Below, in pieces: positions 8,553-17,001 of a DNA stretch of 64,000 bases (its first letter is position 1; the number at the start of each line of letters is the position of its first letter). Origin of the DNA: Clostridiales bacterium (lineage in GTDB: Bacteria > Bacillota > Clostridia > Christensenellales > Aristaeellaceae); the NCBI GenBank assembly GCA_017569285.1, contig CP069419.1:1240001-1304000 (forward strand), given 5' to 3'. Both the position numbers and the translations under genes were made by a program. Below the pieces are notes generated by a model. That model searched no databases. It saw nothing but the letters and a program-made list of their open reading frames with translations, and had not been told where the DNA came from.

Positions 8553-11500
8553 TTATGCACGATTTAAATATTCAAGATATTCATCCGAAATAATCATCCG
8601 GAAATCCCTGATTCGCTCCGCAAAGTGTTCCAGGATCGCTTCGGCCTTTCGGGATCCGGTCGCCTGCACATGCATCTGCAGCAGGCGCCGCAGCTCGCCT
8701 TCCCGCTCCGCGGAGACAGGATACACGTGCGCATGGCCGTTGTTCATGCGCTTTTCCAGCATGCCGTCCTCATCCAGCACCCAGGCGATGCCGCCGCTCA
8801 TGCCCGCGGCGAAGTTGTCGCCCACCGGGCCGAGCACGGCCACCCGGCCGCCGGTCATGTACTCGCATCCGTGGTCGCCCACGCCTTCAACGACCGCCCA
8901 GGCGCCGCTGTTGCGCACCGCGAAGCGCTCGCCGGCTCTTCCGGCGATGAAGGTATATCCGCTGGTCGCGCCATACAGCGCCACGTTGCCGATCAGGATA
9001 TCCTCCGGCTTCCACACGCTGTCCGCCGACGGGCACACCGCCAGCGTTCCGCCGGACAGGCCCTTGCCCAGGTAGTCATTGGAGGTTCCGTACAGGGTAA
9101 TCTTCTGTCCCTCCGGCAGGAAGGCGCCGAAGGACTGGCCGCCGCAGCCCTGTGCCTGGATCGTCCGTTCGCCCTTCAGCATCGTGCCGAAGGCCCGGTC
9201 GGTGGTGGACAGGTGGACGTGGTCCTGGTACAGCCGCGCGTCCGCGCGCTCGGCAAGATGGAAGTCGTGCTTCGCTTCCGGCCGCATATGCGTGTTCCGG
9301 GCAAAACCCACCAGGGCGGAAAGGTCCGCCGGCGTCCCGGGCTTCTGGGCCAGCAGGTCGCTCCGGCCCACCAGCTCGTCCACGGTCCGCGCGCCGAGCT
9401 TCGCCATGATCTTCCGCATATCCTCCGCGATATACAGCATGAACCGTTCCACATATTCCGGTTTCCCGATAAAGCGCTTGCGCAGCTCCGGGTTCTGCGT
9501 CGCAATGCCGAACGGGCAGGTGCCCAGCTGGCATACACGCATCATCCGGCATCCCATGGTCACCAGCGGCGCCGTCGCGAAGCCGAACTGCTCCGCGCCC
9601 AGCAGCAGCGCGACCATCACGTCATGGCCGGTCATCAGCTTTCCGTCGGTTTCCAGGGTCACCTTCTGACGCAGCCGGTTCCGGCACAGCACCTGGTGGG
9701 CTTCCGCCAGGCCGATCTCCCAGGGCAGGCCCGCGTGGTGCACGCTGCTCAGCGGCGCCGCGCCGGTGCCGCCCTCGCCGCCGGAAATCAGGATGCCGCC
9801 GGCGCCGGCCTTCGCCACGCCGCTGGCAATCGTGCCCACCCCGGTGGTGGAGACGAGCTTCACGGTCACCTTCGCCTGCTCGTTGGCGCACTGCAGGTCG
9901 TAAATCAGCTCCGCGAGGTCTTCAATGGAATAGATGTCATGGTGCGGAGGCGGGGAGATCAGGGAGATTCCCGGGGTCGAGCAGCGGGTCTTCGCCACGC
10001 TCTCTGTCACCTTCGCGCCGGGCAGGTGTCCGCCCTCACCGGGTTTCGCGCCCTGCGCCATCTTGATCTGGATTTCCTTCGCGCTCAGCAGGTATTCCCG
10101 CGTCACGCCGAACCGTCCGCTGGCCACCTGCTTGATGGCAGAGTTCAGCTCCGTGCCGAAGCGCTCGGGCAGTTCGCCGCCCTCGCCGCTGTTGGAGCGC
10201 CCGCCCAGGCGGTTCATCGCGCGGGCCAGGCACTCATGGGCTTCCTGCGAGATGGAGCCGTAGCTCATCGCGCCGGTGCGGAAGCGCTTCACAATCTCTC
10301 TTGCGCTTTCCACCTCGTCCAGCGGGATCTCCCGGCACATGTCATACCGGAAGGTCAGCATGGACCGGATCGTCCGCGGGCCCTCGTTTTCCACCCGCGC
10401 GGCATATATTTCAAATGTTTCCGGGCTGTCCGTCCACACCGCCTGCTGCAGCAGGTGGATCGTCTCCGGGCTGTACAGGTGCTCCTCGGTGCCTTCCCCG
10501 CCGCGCAGGCGGTGGCTGCCGACGGCCGGCAGGCCGTCGATGGATCCGCCGTACGCCGCCTGGTGGTGGTACCGGCTGTCCTCTTCGGTTTTGTTCAGGT
10601 CCGTGCCGCCCAGCACGCACGGGGTATTCGTAAAGTAGGTGTCCACATACGCCTCGTCCAGGCCCACCGCCTCAAACAGCTGCGCGCTCTGGTACGCCTG
10701 CAGGGTGGAAACGCCCATCTTCGAGGCAATCTTCAGCACGCCGGCAGTCAGCGCCTTGTTGTACCGGCGCACCGCCTCTTCCGGTTCAAAGTGCACCTGT
10801 CCGGCTTCGCACAGGGCACGCACGCACTCGTGCGCCAGGTACGGGTTCACCGCCCGTGCGCCGTAGGCCACCAGCAGCGCCAGCTGGTGCACGTCCCGCG
10901 GCTCGCCGCTTTCCAGCACCACTGATACCGCCGTCCGCTTCTTCACGCGGATCAGGTGCTGTTCCAGCCCGGATACCGCCAGCAGGGACGGGATCGCCAG
11001 GTGCTCCGCGTCCACGCCCCGGTCGGACAGGATCAGGATATTCATCCCGTCCGCGCAGGCCCGGTCGCATTCCGCGAAGAACCCGGCCAGCGCGTCCCGG
11101 AGTTTTTCTTTCTTATTATATAAAAGGGAAATGGTCCGCACCCGGAAGTCCGGGCTGTCAATCGTGCGGATCCGTTCCAGTTCCTCCTCTGTCAGCACCG
11201 GAGAAGGCAGTTCCAGCACCGTGCAGTTGTCCGCCCCGGCGTCCAGCAGGTTGCCGTCGTCGCCGATGTACACGGAGCAGTCGGTCTTGATCTCCTCCCG
11301 CAGCGCGTCAATCGGCGGGTTGGTCACCTGCGCGAAGCGCTGGCGGAAATAGTCATACAGCGGCGGGTGCGTCTTCGACAGCGCCGCCACCGGTACATCC
11401 GCGCCCATGGAGCCGATCGGTTCGGCGGCGTTTTCGGCCATCGGGAGAATGATATCCCGCAGGTCTTCCCACGTATACCGGAAGGCACGGCACAGCCGCG

Positions 11501-12869
11501 TGCGCTCTTCAGCGCTGCGCGCCTCCGCTTTTCCTGTCTGCTCCGGCAGGTCTTCCAGGCGGATCAGCTTCTTCATCCATTCGCCGTATGGGTGCTGCCC
11601 GGCATAGAAGGTCTTCAACTCTTTGCTTTCCCGCAGTTTGCCGCTGGCAAGATCCGCCTCCAGCACTTCGCCGCCGGTCAGCTTCCACCGGCGCACGATA
11701 TGCGCGCTTTCCTCCGGCAGCACGCCCGCCTCGGAGGAAAGGATCAGCCGCCGGTCATCCGTCAGCGCGCAGCGCAGCGGGCGCAGGCCGTTCCGGTCCA
11801 GGGACGCGCATACGCGCTCACCGTCGGAGTACAGGATGGCCGCCGGGCCGTCCCAGGGTTCCATCATCGTGGCATAGTAGCGGTAGAGGTCCCTCCACGG
11901 GCTCTCCTCCCGCTGGTGCTGCCAGGGCTCCGGCAGCAGGATCATGCCCGCCAGCGGAAGCGGGAAGCCGTTCATCGCCAGGAACTCCAGAGTGTTGTCC
12001 AGCATCTGGCTGTCGCTTCCGTCGTCCGAAACCACCGGAAGCACCCGGCGCATTTCCCCGCCCATCACGGCGGAGCGCATGGTTTCTTCGCGGGCCTTCA
12101 TGCGGTCATGGTTGCCGCGGATCGTATTGATTTCGCCGTTGTGCAGCAGCATCCGCTGGGGATGCGCCTTGCTCCAGCTCGGGAACGTATTGGTCGAGAA
12201 CCGGGAATGCACCATGGCCATCCGGCTCGTATAGCGCACGTCCTGCAGGTCGTCATAAAAGGAACGAAGCTGGTTCACCAGCATCATTCCCTTGTAGACA
12301 ATGGTCCGTGCGCTCAGGGAGCAGATATACGTGTCCGTATTCTGTTTTTCAAATGTCCTCCGCAGGACATAGAGATGCCGTTCAAAGTCCGCGCCGGCGT
12401 AAATGCCCGCCGGACGGCGCAAAAAGCACTGCCGGATCCGCGGCATGGTCCGCCGCGCGCCGGCGCCCAGCTGGGCCGGGTGGCAGGGCACGTCGCGCCA
12501 GCCGGCAGCCGGGATTCCTTCCGCCGCCGTCAGCTGTTCAAAGATCGCGCAGGCTTCCTGCATGCCGGTTTCATCCTCCGGCAGGAAGAACATGCCGACG
12601 CCGTAGTCGCCGGCCTTCCCCAGCGGGATGCCTTCCTCCTGCGCCCACGCCGCGAACAGCGTGTGCGGGAGTTCCGTCATGATGCCGACGCCGTCCCCGG
12701 TCGTTCCGGGCGCGTCGCTGCCGGCACGGTGGGCCAGGCGCTCCACGATGGCGAGCGCCTGCTCCACGGTGCGGTGGGTATATTTACCTTCCAGGTCCGC
12801 CACGGCGCCCACGCCGCAGCTGTCGTGTTCCAATTCTTCCCGGTACAGCGGAAATTGCCGGTCCCGCAT
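8553..12869 (-). CDS. gltB: Glutamate synthase large subunit
   Basis: About 1,438 residues from the ATG at 12869 (GGGAGG 11 bases upstream). A TTG at 12926 is in frame but has no ribosome site. GltB uses glutamine and 2-oxoglutarate to make two glutamates. The N-terminal glutaminase nucleophile is Cys18 (HDSCGVG), exposed after removal of a short propeptide. Also visible are the FMN/2-oxoglutarate synthase domain (GGRSNSGEGGE, GAKPGEGG, SGGEGGTGAAP), the iron-sulfur cysteines C-x5-C-x4-C (CRMMRVCQLGTC) and the C-terminal GXGXG beta-helix domain. The small subunit gene gltD is not in the window, so the electron donor must be encoded elsewhere or be different. It is 70 bp after the ANTAR regulator, giving glnA-regulator-gltB as in clostridial nitrogen operons. 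Confidence 0.96.
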   Translation of the reverse strand: MRDRQFPLYREELEHDSCGVGAVADLEGKYTHRTVEQALAIVERLAHRAGSDAPGTTGDGVGIMTELPHTLFAAWAQEEGIPLGKAGDYGVGMFFLPEDETGMQEACAIFEQLTAAEGIPAAGWRDVPCHPAQLGAGARRTMPRIRQCFLRRPAGIYAGADFERHLYVLRRTFEKQNTDTYICSLSARTIVYKGMMLVNQLRSFYDDLQDVRYTSRMAMVHSRFSTNTFPSWSKAHPQRMLLHNGEINTIRGNHDRMKAREETMRSAVMGGEMRRVLPVVSDDGSDSQMLDNTLEFLAMNGFPLPLAGMILLPEPWQHQREESPWRDLYRYYATMMEPWDGPAAILYSDGERVCASLDRNGLRPLRCALTDDRRLILSSEAGVLPEESAHIVRRWKLTGGEVLEADLASGKLRESKELKTFYAGQHPYGEWMKKLIRLEDLPEQTGKAEARSAEERTRLCRAFRYTWEDLRDIILPMAENAAEPIGSMGADVPVAALSKTHPPLYDYFRQRFAQVTNPPIDALREEIKTDCSVYIGDDGNLLDAGADNCTVLELPSPVLTEEELERIRTIDSPDFRVRTISLLYNKKEKLRDALAGFFAECDRACADGMNILILSDRGVDAEHLAIPSLLAVSGLEQHLIRVKKRTAVSVVLESGEPRDVHQLALLVAYGARAVNPYLAHECVRALCEAGQVHFEPEEAVRRYNKALTAGVLKIASKMGVSTLQAYQSAQLFEAVGLDEAYVDTYFTNTPCVLGGTDLNKTEEDSRYHHQAAYGGSIDGLPAVGSHRLRGGEGTEEHLYSPETIHLLQQAVWTDSPETFEIYAARVENEGPRTIRSMLTFRYDMCREIPLDEVESAREIVKRFRTGAMSYGSISQEAHECLARAMNRLGGRSNSGEGGELPERFGTELNSAIKQVASGRFGVTREYLLSAKEIQIKMAQGAKPGEGGHLPGAKVTESVAKTRCSTPGISLISPPPHHDIYSIEDLAELIYDLQCANEQAKVTVKLVSTTGVGTIASGVAKAGAGGILISGGEGGTGAAPLSSVHHAGLPWEIGLAEAHQVLCRNRLRQKVTLETDGKLMTGHDVMVALLLGAEQFGFATAPLVTMGCRMMRVCQLGTCPFGIATQNPELRKRFIGKPEYVERFMLYIAEDMRKIMAKLGARTVDELVGRSDLLAQKPGTPADLSALVGFARNTHMRPEAKHDFHLAERADARLYQDHVHLSTTDRAFGTMLKGERTIQAQGCGGQSFGAFLPEGQKITLYGTSNDYLGKGLSGGTLAVCPSADSVWKPEDILIGNVALYGATSGYTFIAGRAGERFAVRNSGAWAVVEGVGDHGCEYMTGGRVAVLGPVGDNFAAGMSGGIAWVLDEDGMLEKRMNNGHAHVYPVSAEREGELRRLLQMHVQATGSRKAEAILEHFAERIRDFRMIISDEYLEYLNRA

Positions 12870-12939
12870 GGCTGCTTTCGCCTCCCTGCTTCCGCCGAGA
12901 GCGAAAGCAACTGTGATCTTTTTCAAAGCCGAGCAGGAA

Positions 12940-13473
12940 TCATCCCAGGCTCCGGATGATCTTTTCCGCGTATTCCGTCATTTTCATTCCGTGGTCCATC
13001 GCGAACCTTTGCAATGTCCGGTGCGCTTCGGCTTCACTGATTCCGTGCCGCCGCATCAGCAGCTCCTTTGCCTGCTCCACGATCTGTTTGTCCGCCCCGG
13101 TCCGTTTCGGCATCCGCATCCGGTGCATCTGGGTCAGCATTTCCACTGATCCAATCACCGTCTGCCCCGAAACCGGCAGGGCCAGCCTGAATATTTCCGG
13201 TGATTCGCATTCCTCCAGCACGGGTTCCCGGGCAATCAGCAGGATATGCACCCGGTCGCCGTAATCCCATACCAGGTCATCCGGCCTGCAGTCGGCCATC
13301 CGGCCCGCCAGGATCAGCAGGCCGTCCTCCGTCTCGTTCAGTGCGCGCCGGAGCTCGCCGGCGTTGCTGCAGATCCTGAATACCGGGTGTCCGGAGGAAG
13401 CGAGCAGCCGTGACAGCTGCTCCCGGCTCTGCTCTGTGCTGCCCGCAATGATGATGCGTGCCACTGGCTTCAC
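12940..13473 (-). CDS. ANTAR-domain regulator, NitR-like
   Basis: 177 residues. The first possible start is GTG at 13473, because an in-frame stop lies two codons upstream; the ribosome site is weak. Residues 1-115 look like a response-regulator receiver but lack the phospho-acceptor aspartate (LLILAGRM where LDxxM is usual). Residues 125-175 form a clear ANTAR domain (IVEQAKELLMRRHGISEAEA, then the TEYAEKI helix), which binds paired RNA hairpins and prevents intrinsic termination. In Clostridium saccharobutylicum a protein of this type (NitR) lies between glnA and the glutamate synthase genes, the same order as here. Likely role: antitermination in nitrogen-assimilation genes, with glnA and perhaps pyrG leaders as targets. 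How it senses nitrogen is unknown. Confidence 0.88.
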   Translation of the reverse strand: MKPVARIIIAGSTEQSREQLSRLLASSGHPVFRICSNAGELRRALNETEDGLLILAGRMADCRPDDLVWDYGDRVHILLIAREPVLEECESPEIFRLALPVSGQTVIGSVEMLTQMHRMRMPKRTGADKQIVEQAKELLMRRHGISEAEAHRTLQRFAMDHGMKMTEYAEKIIRSLG

Positions 13474-13534
13474 CCCGCTTCATTTATATGTCTCCGAACT
13501 CTCGTATCCGGGCAGGTTCCTCCCGCCCGTCTGC

Positions 13535-14866
13535 TCAGTACATGACCAGGTACCGGTCAATCTCCCACTTGCTTACATGGGTGCGGTACGCGTCCCATTC
13601 CTTCTTCTTGCCTTCCACGTACTGGCTCAGCACATGCTCGCCCAGCGTCGCGCAGATAACTTCATCCTTCTGCAGGCATTCCACCGCTTCGATCAGCGTG
13701 CCGGGCAGGGACTGGATTCCCTTGGCCTCGCGGGTCGCCGCGTCCATGGCGAAGATGTTCTCGGTCGTTTCTTCCGGCGGGGTCATGCCCTTTTCGATGC
13801 CGTCCAGGCCGGCCGCCAGGCAGACCGCCATGTTCAGGTAGGGGTTGGTGCTCGGATCCGGGCAGCGCAGCTCCACGCGGGTTCCGTTTCCGCGGGCGGC
13901 GGGAATCCGGATCAGGGCGCTGCGGTTGCTGGCGCTCCATGCCATGTAGCAGGGGGCTTCATAGCCGGGAACCAGCCGCTTGTAACTGTTCACCAGCGGG
14001 TTGGTCACCGCCGCCATGCCGCGGATATGCGCCAGGATGCCGGCGATGAAAGCGTAGGCTTCCTTGCTCAGGCCGCGCTTGTCGGAAGGATCGGCAAAGA
14101 CGTTCTTTCCGTCCTTGAACAGGCTCATGTTGGTGTGCATGCCGCTTCCGTTGATGCCGAACACGGGCTTGGGCATGAACGTCGCATGCATGCCGTTCTT
14201 CTGGGCCAGCGTCTTCACCGCCAGCTTGAATGTCATAATGTTGTCCGCCGCGGTCAGCGCGTCGGTATACCGGAAGTCAATCTCGTGCTGGCCGGCTGCC
14301 ACTTCGTGGTGGCTGGCTTCAATTTCAAAGCCCATCCGTTCCAGCGCCATGCAGATCTCGCGCCGGGTGCCTTCGCCGTGGTCCAGCGGTCCGAGGTCGA
14401 AGTATCCGGCTTCGTCGGACGTCGTGGTCGTGGGCTTGCCCTGCTCGTCCGTCTGGAAGAGGAAGAACTCCATCTCCGGACCGACGTTGAAGGAATATCC
14501 CATCTTCGCGGCCTTTTCCAGCACGCCCTTCAGCACGTTCCGGGGATCGCCCGCGAAGGGGGATCCGTCGGGGTTGTGCACGTCGCAGATCATCCGGGCC
14601 ACTTTGCCCTGCTGCGGCCGCCACGGCAGGATCGCGAAGGTGTCCAGGTCCGGATAGAGGTACTGGTCGCTTTCATTGATCCGCACGAAGCCTTCGATGG
14701 AACTGCCGTCAATCATGATCTGGTTGTTCACAGCCTTCTCAATCTGGCTGGCGGTGATCGCCACGTTCTTCAGCTGGCCGAAAATATCGGTGAACTGCAT
14801 CCGGATGAACTCCACGTCATCCTCCCGCACCATGCGGATGATATCTTCCTTGCTGTACTTGCTCAT
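13535..14866 (-). CDS. glnA: Glutamine synthetase type I
   Basis: 443 residues, the size of the GSI-alpha class found in Gram-positives. The ATG at 14866 follows AAGGAGG and begins [16 protein letters not shown]. The enzyme joins ammonia to glutamate using ATP. Motifs: the N-terminal beta-grasp domain ([10 protein letters not shown]), the latch region [10 protein letters not shown], metal-binding [24 protein letters not shown], the [13 protein letters not shown] glutamate-binding loop and [11 protein letters not shown]. No adenylylation-type insert is visible, in line with the alpha class, which is usually feedback-inhibited. First gene of the leftward nitrogen operon, with a strong promoter and a terminator in its short leader. 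Confidence 0.97.
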   Translation of the reverse strand: MSKYSKEDIIRMVREDDVEFIRMQFTDIFGQLKNVAITASQIEKAVNNQIMIDGSSIEGFVRINESDQYLYPDLDTFAILPWRPQQGKVARMICDVHNPDGSPFAGDPRNVLKGVLEKAAKMGYSFNVGPEMEFFLFQTDEQGKPTTTTSDEAGYFDLGPLDHGEGTRREICMALERMGFEIEASHHEVAAGQHEIDFRYTDALTAADNIMTFKLAVKTLAQKNGMHATFMPKPVFGINGSGMHTNMSLFKDGKNVFADPSDKRGLSKEAYAFIAGILAHIRGMAAVTNPLVNSYKRLVPGYEAPCYMAWSASNRSALIRIPAARGNGTRVELRCPDPSTNPYLNMAVCLAAGLDGIEKGMTPPEETTENIFAMDAATREAKGIQSLPGTLIEAVECLQKDEVICATLGEHVLSQYVEGKKKEWDAYRTHVSKWEIDRYLVMY

Positions 14867-14885
14867 ATCCGGGGCCTCCTTTACG

Positions 14886-14928
14886 AAATAAAAAGCGGCA
14901 GGGGTGTGTTCACCGCAGCACCCTTGCC
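14886..14928 (-). terminator. Terminator-like attenuator in the glnA leader
   Basis: On the minus strand a stem of about 10 bp with one mismatch (arms 14897-14906 and 14919-14928) is followed by GCTTTTTATTT. It lies between the glnA promoter and the glnA ribosome site, and starts within about 5 bases of the predicted transcription start. Its 5' arm (CAAGGCAAGGG) matches the start of the pyrG leader hairpin. Confidence 0.75.
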
Positions 14929-14939
14929 TTGATGGGCGA

Positions 14940-14968
14940 ATATTATCACCGGATCCCGGCCGTGTCAA
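14940..14968 (-). promoter_or_regulatory. glnA promoter
   Basis: On the minus strand, TTGACA (14963-14968), a 17-bp spacer and TAATAT (14940-14945). The predicted start is near 14933. Confidence 0.85.
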
Positions 14969-14970
14969 TA

Positions 14971-14992
14971 GTCCCGATTGTATTCCCGCTGT
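14971..14992. promoter_or_regulatory. Shared upstream motif, glnA copy
   Basis: 22-bp sequence with core ATTGTATTCCCGCTGT on the + strand, 2 bp from the glnA -35. 19 of 22 positions match the copy before asnB at 15017-15038. Confidence 0.65.
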
Positions 14993-15016
14993 TTTCTTCC
15001 GCCGGGCGATCCGAAA

Positions 15017-15038
15017 GTCCGGATTGTATTTCCCCTGT
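15017..15038. promoter_or_regulatory. Shared upstream motif, asnB copy
   Basis: 22-bp sequence with core ATTGTATTTCCCCTGT, 8 bp before the asnB -35 and in the opposite orientation relative to that promoter, compared with the pyrG and glnA copies. The glnA and asnB copies start 46 bp apart in the divergent intergenic region. Confidence 0.6.
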
Positions 15039-15046
15039 ATCCCCGG

Positions 15047-15075
15047 TTGACAAGCCGGAAAACCGGTGCTAAAAT
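15047..15075 (+). promoter_or_regulatory. asnB promoter
   Basis: TTGACA (15047-15052), a 17-bp spacer and TAAAAT (15070-15075), followed by the T-box leader. Confidence 0.85.
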
Positions 15076-15081
15076 CCGTCC

Positions 15082-15379
15082 CAATTTAATACATCAAAGC
15101 GTTGCGGAAGAAAAGTACCCGGAACCCGCGGCATCCCAGAGAGCGGCGCGCATGGTGAGAGCGCTGTATGGGCGGTCCGGCGAAGAACCCTTCCAAGCCC
15201 AAACTGAACGTAACCGGAAACGGTTATCAGTAGGAGCGGCGTGACTGGCGGCACGTTATCCCCGCCGGGGCTTGTCAGAGCCCTGCAAGAGAAGCAAATC
15301 AGGTGGCACCACGGAGAGGCGGCCTTCGTCCTGAAATATATCAGAACGATAGCCGACCCTGTCAGGAGGTGCTTTTTCT
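15082..15379 (+). promoter_or_regulatory. T-box leader, probably tRNA-Asn specific
   Basis: The leader carries the T-box core AGGTGGCACCACGG at 15301-15314 and Stem I signatures upstream: AGTA (about 15105-15115), the AG-rich bulge CAGAGAGCGG and the apical-loop type GGTGAGAGCGCTGTATGG. On the 3' side of Stem I, GAAGAACCC places AAC (15186-15188) as specifier, matching asparagine and the downstream gene. After the core comes a hairpin at 15320-15355 but no terminator with a U-run ahead of the gene. GCACC in the core (15306-15310) can pair with GGTGC (15368-15372), part of the asnB ribosome site. Control may therefore be at translation initiation; T-box leaders of both kinds are known. Confidence 0.9.
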
Positions 15380-16975
15380 ATGTGTTCCATCTTTGGCGTA
15401 ACCGGTAAAAAATTCCCGGCGGACCTGCTTCAGACATGCTTCAACCGCACGATCTCCCGCGGCCCGGACATGAGCCGCTTCGAGCCCTACGGCCCGGAGG
15501 ACGATCCCCGTGGTTACCTGGGCTTCCACCGCCTGGCCATCATGGGCCTGAACGAGCGCGGCATGCAACCCTTCCGCCTCGGCGATGACATGGTGGTCTG
15601 CAACGGAGAGCTCTACGGCTTCCGTCCCCTGCGCGAACGGCTCATGGAAACGTACCCGATCCGGGGCGAGTCCGACTGCGAGATCCTCCTTCCCCTTTAT
15701 CATGAATACGGGGTGGAGATGTTCAAAACCCTGGATGCGGAATTCGCGCTCATCCTGTATGACAGCCAGAAGGACCAGCTGATCGCCGCCCGCGACCCCA
15801 TCGGCATCCGGCCCCTGTACTACGGGCGCTTTGCCGGCGGCGAGTGGGCCTTTGCCAGCGAGCCGAAAAACCTCGTCGGCCTGTGCGATGAGATCCTGCC
15901 CTTCCCGCCCGGACACTACTGGATGGGTGGGGAATTCATCCGTTACGCGGATCCCGCGTATGTCGGATACTTCACCATGAAAACCGAAGAGGAGGTCTGT
16001 CCGAAGCTGCGCCGCCTGCTGATCGACGGGGTGGAAAAGCGGCTGGACGCGGATGCGCCCGTCGGTTTCCTGCTCTCCGGCGGCCTGGATTCCTCCCTGG
16101 TCTGCGCCATCGCCCGGAAAACGCTCGGCAAGCCGATCCGCACCTTCGCCATCGGCATGGATGTGGACGCCATCGACCTGAAGTACGCCCGCATGGTGGC
16201 CGATTACATCGGCAGCGACCATACGGAGGTCATTATTTCGGAAAAGGACGTGCTGGAAGCCCTGCCCACCGTGGTGGAGCTGCTCGGCACCTGGGATATC
16301 ACCACCATCCGCGCGTCCATCGGCATGTACCTGGTCTGCAAATGGATCCATGAGAACACCGATGTCCGCGTGCTGCTCACCGGCGAGATTTCCGATGAGC
16401 TCTTCGGCTACAAATACACGGACTTCGCGCCCTCCGCCGCTGCCTTCCAGGAGGAGGCGGAAAAGCGCATCCGCGAGCTGCACGTCTATGACGTTCTCCG
16501 CGCCGACCGGTGCATTTCGTACAACAGCCTGGAGGCACGCGTTCCCTTCGGCGACCTGAAGTTCGTCCGCTACGCGATGAGCATCGATCCCGAGCTGAAG
16601 ATGAACCGCCACGATATGGGCAAATACCTCATCCGCAAAGCCTTCGCGGATGACCATATCCTGCCGGACGCGATCCTCTGGCGGCAGAAGGCCGCCTTCT
16701 CCGATGCCGTCGGCCACAGCATGGTGGACGACCTCAAGGCACACGCGGAGCAGAAGTATACCGATGAGGAATTCCGCCGGAAAGCCGCGCAGTATGATTA
16801 CTGCCCGCCCTTCACCAAGGAGAGCCTCCTCTACCGTGAATTGTTCGAGAAATTCTATCCCGGCCAGGCCCGCATGATCCCGGATTACTGGATGCCCAAC
16901 AAAACCTGGCCCGGGTGCAATGTGGATGATCCATCCGCCCGCGTGCTGAGCAACTACGGTGCCAGCGCGGTGTAA
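15380..16975 (+). CDS. asnB: Asparagine synthetase (glutamine-hydrolysing)
   Basis: 531 residues. Makes asparagine from aspartate, ATP and glutamine. Cys2 (MCSIFG) is the glutaminase nucleophile, with SRGPDM, LGFHRLAIM and NGELYGF completing that domain. The synthetase half has the pyrophosphatase loop LLSGGLDSSLV, IGMDVDAIDLKYARMVA and LTGEISDELFGYKY. AGGAGG lies 10 bases before the ATG. It is transcribed away from glnA and controlled by the T-box leader, which ties expression to uncharged tRNA-Asn. The asparagine specificity of the T-box supports biosynthetic AsnB rather than a peptide-modifying paralogue. Confidence 0.96.
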   Translation: MCSIFGVTGKKFPADLLQTCFNRTISRGPDMSRFEPYGPEDDPRGYLGFHRLAIMGLNERGMQPFRLGDDMVVCNGELYGFRPLRERLMETYPIRGESDCEILLPLYHEYGVEMFKTLDAEFALILYDSQKDQLIAARDPIGIRPLYYGRFAGGEWAFASEPKNLVGLCDEILPFPPGHYWMGGEFIRYADPAYVGYFTMKTEEEVCPKLRRLLIDGVEKRLDADAPVGFLLSGGLDSSLVCAIARKTLGKPIRTFAIGMDVDAIDLKYARMVADYIGSDHTEVIISEKDVLEALPTVVELLGTWDITTIRASIGMYLVCKWIHENTDVRVLLTGEISDELFGYKYTDFAPSAAAFQEEAEKRIRELHVYDVLRADRCISYNSLEARVPFGDLKFVRYAMSIDPELKMNRHDMGKYLIRKAFADDHILPDAILWRQKAAFSDAVGHSMVDDLKAHAEQKYTDEEFRRKAAQYDYCPPFTKESLLYRELFEKFYPGQARMIPDYWMPNKTWPGCNVDDPSARVLSNYGASAV

Positions 16976-17001
16976 TCCCGCTGTTCCGCAGGACACGTAT
17001 A

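Noticed and set aside
6615-8567. Long open frame on the + strand (650 codons)
   Set aside because: It lies opposite glmS, whose motifs and ribosome site are clear; the product is low-complexity and matches nothing. Similar mirror frames exist opposite gltB (8625-10925), asnB (15362-16996, minus), the ABC exporter (24584-26413, minus) and tex (28754-30949).
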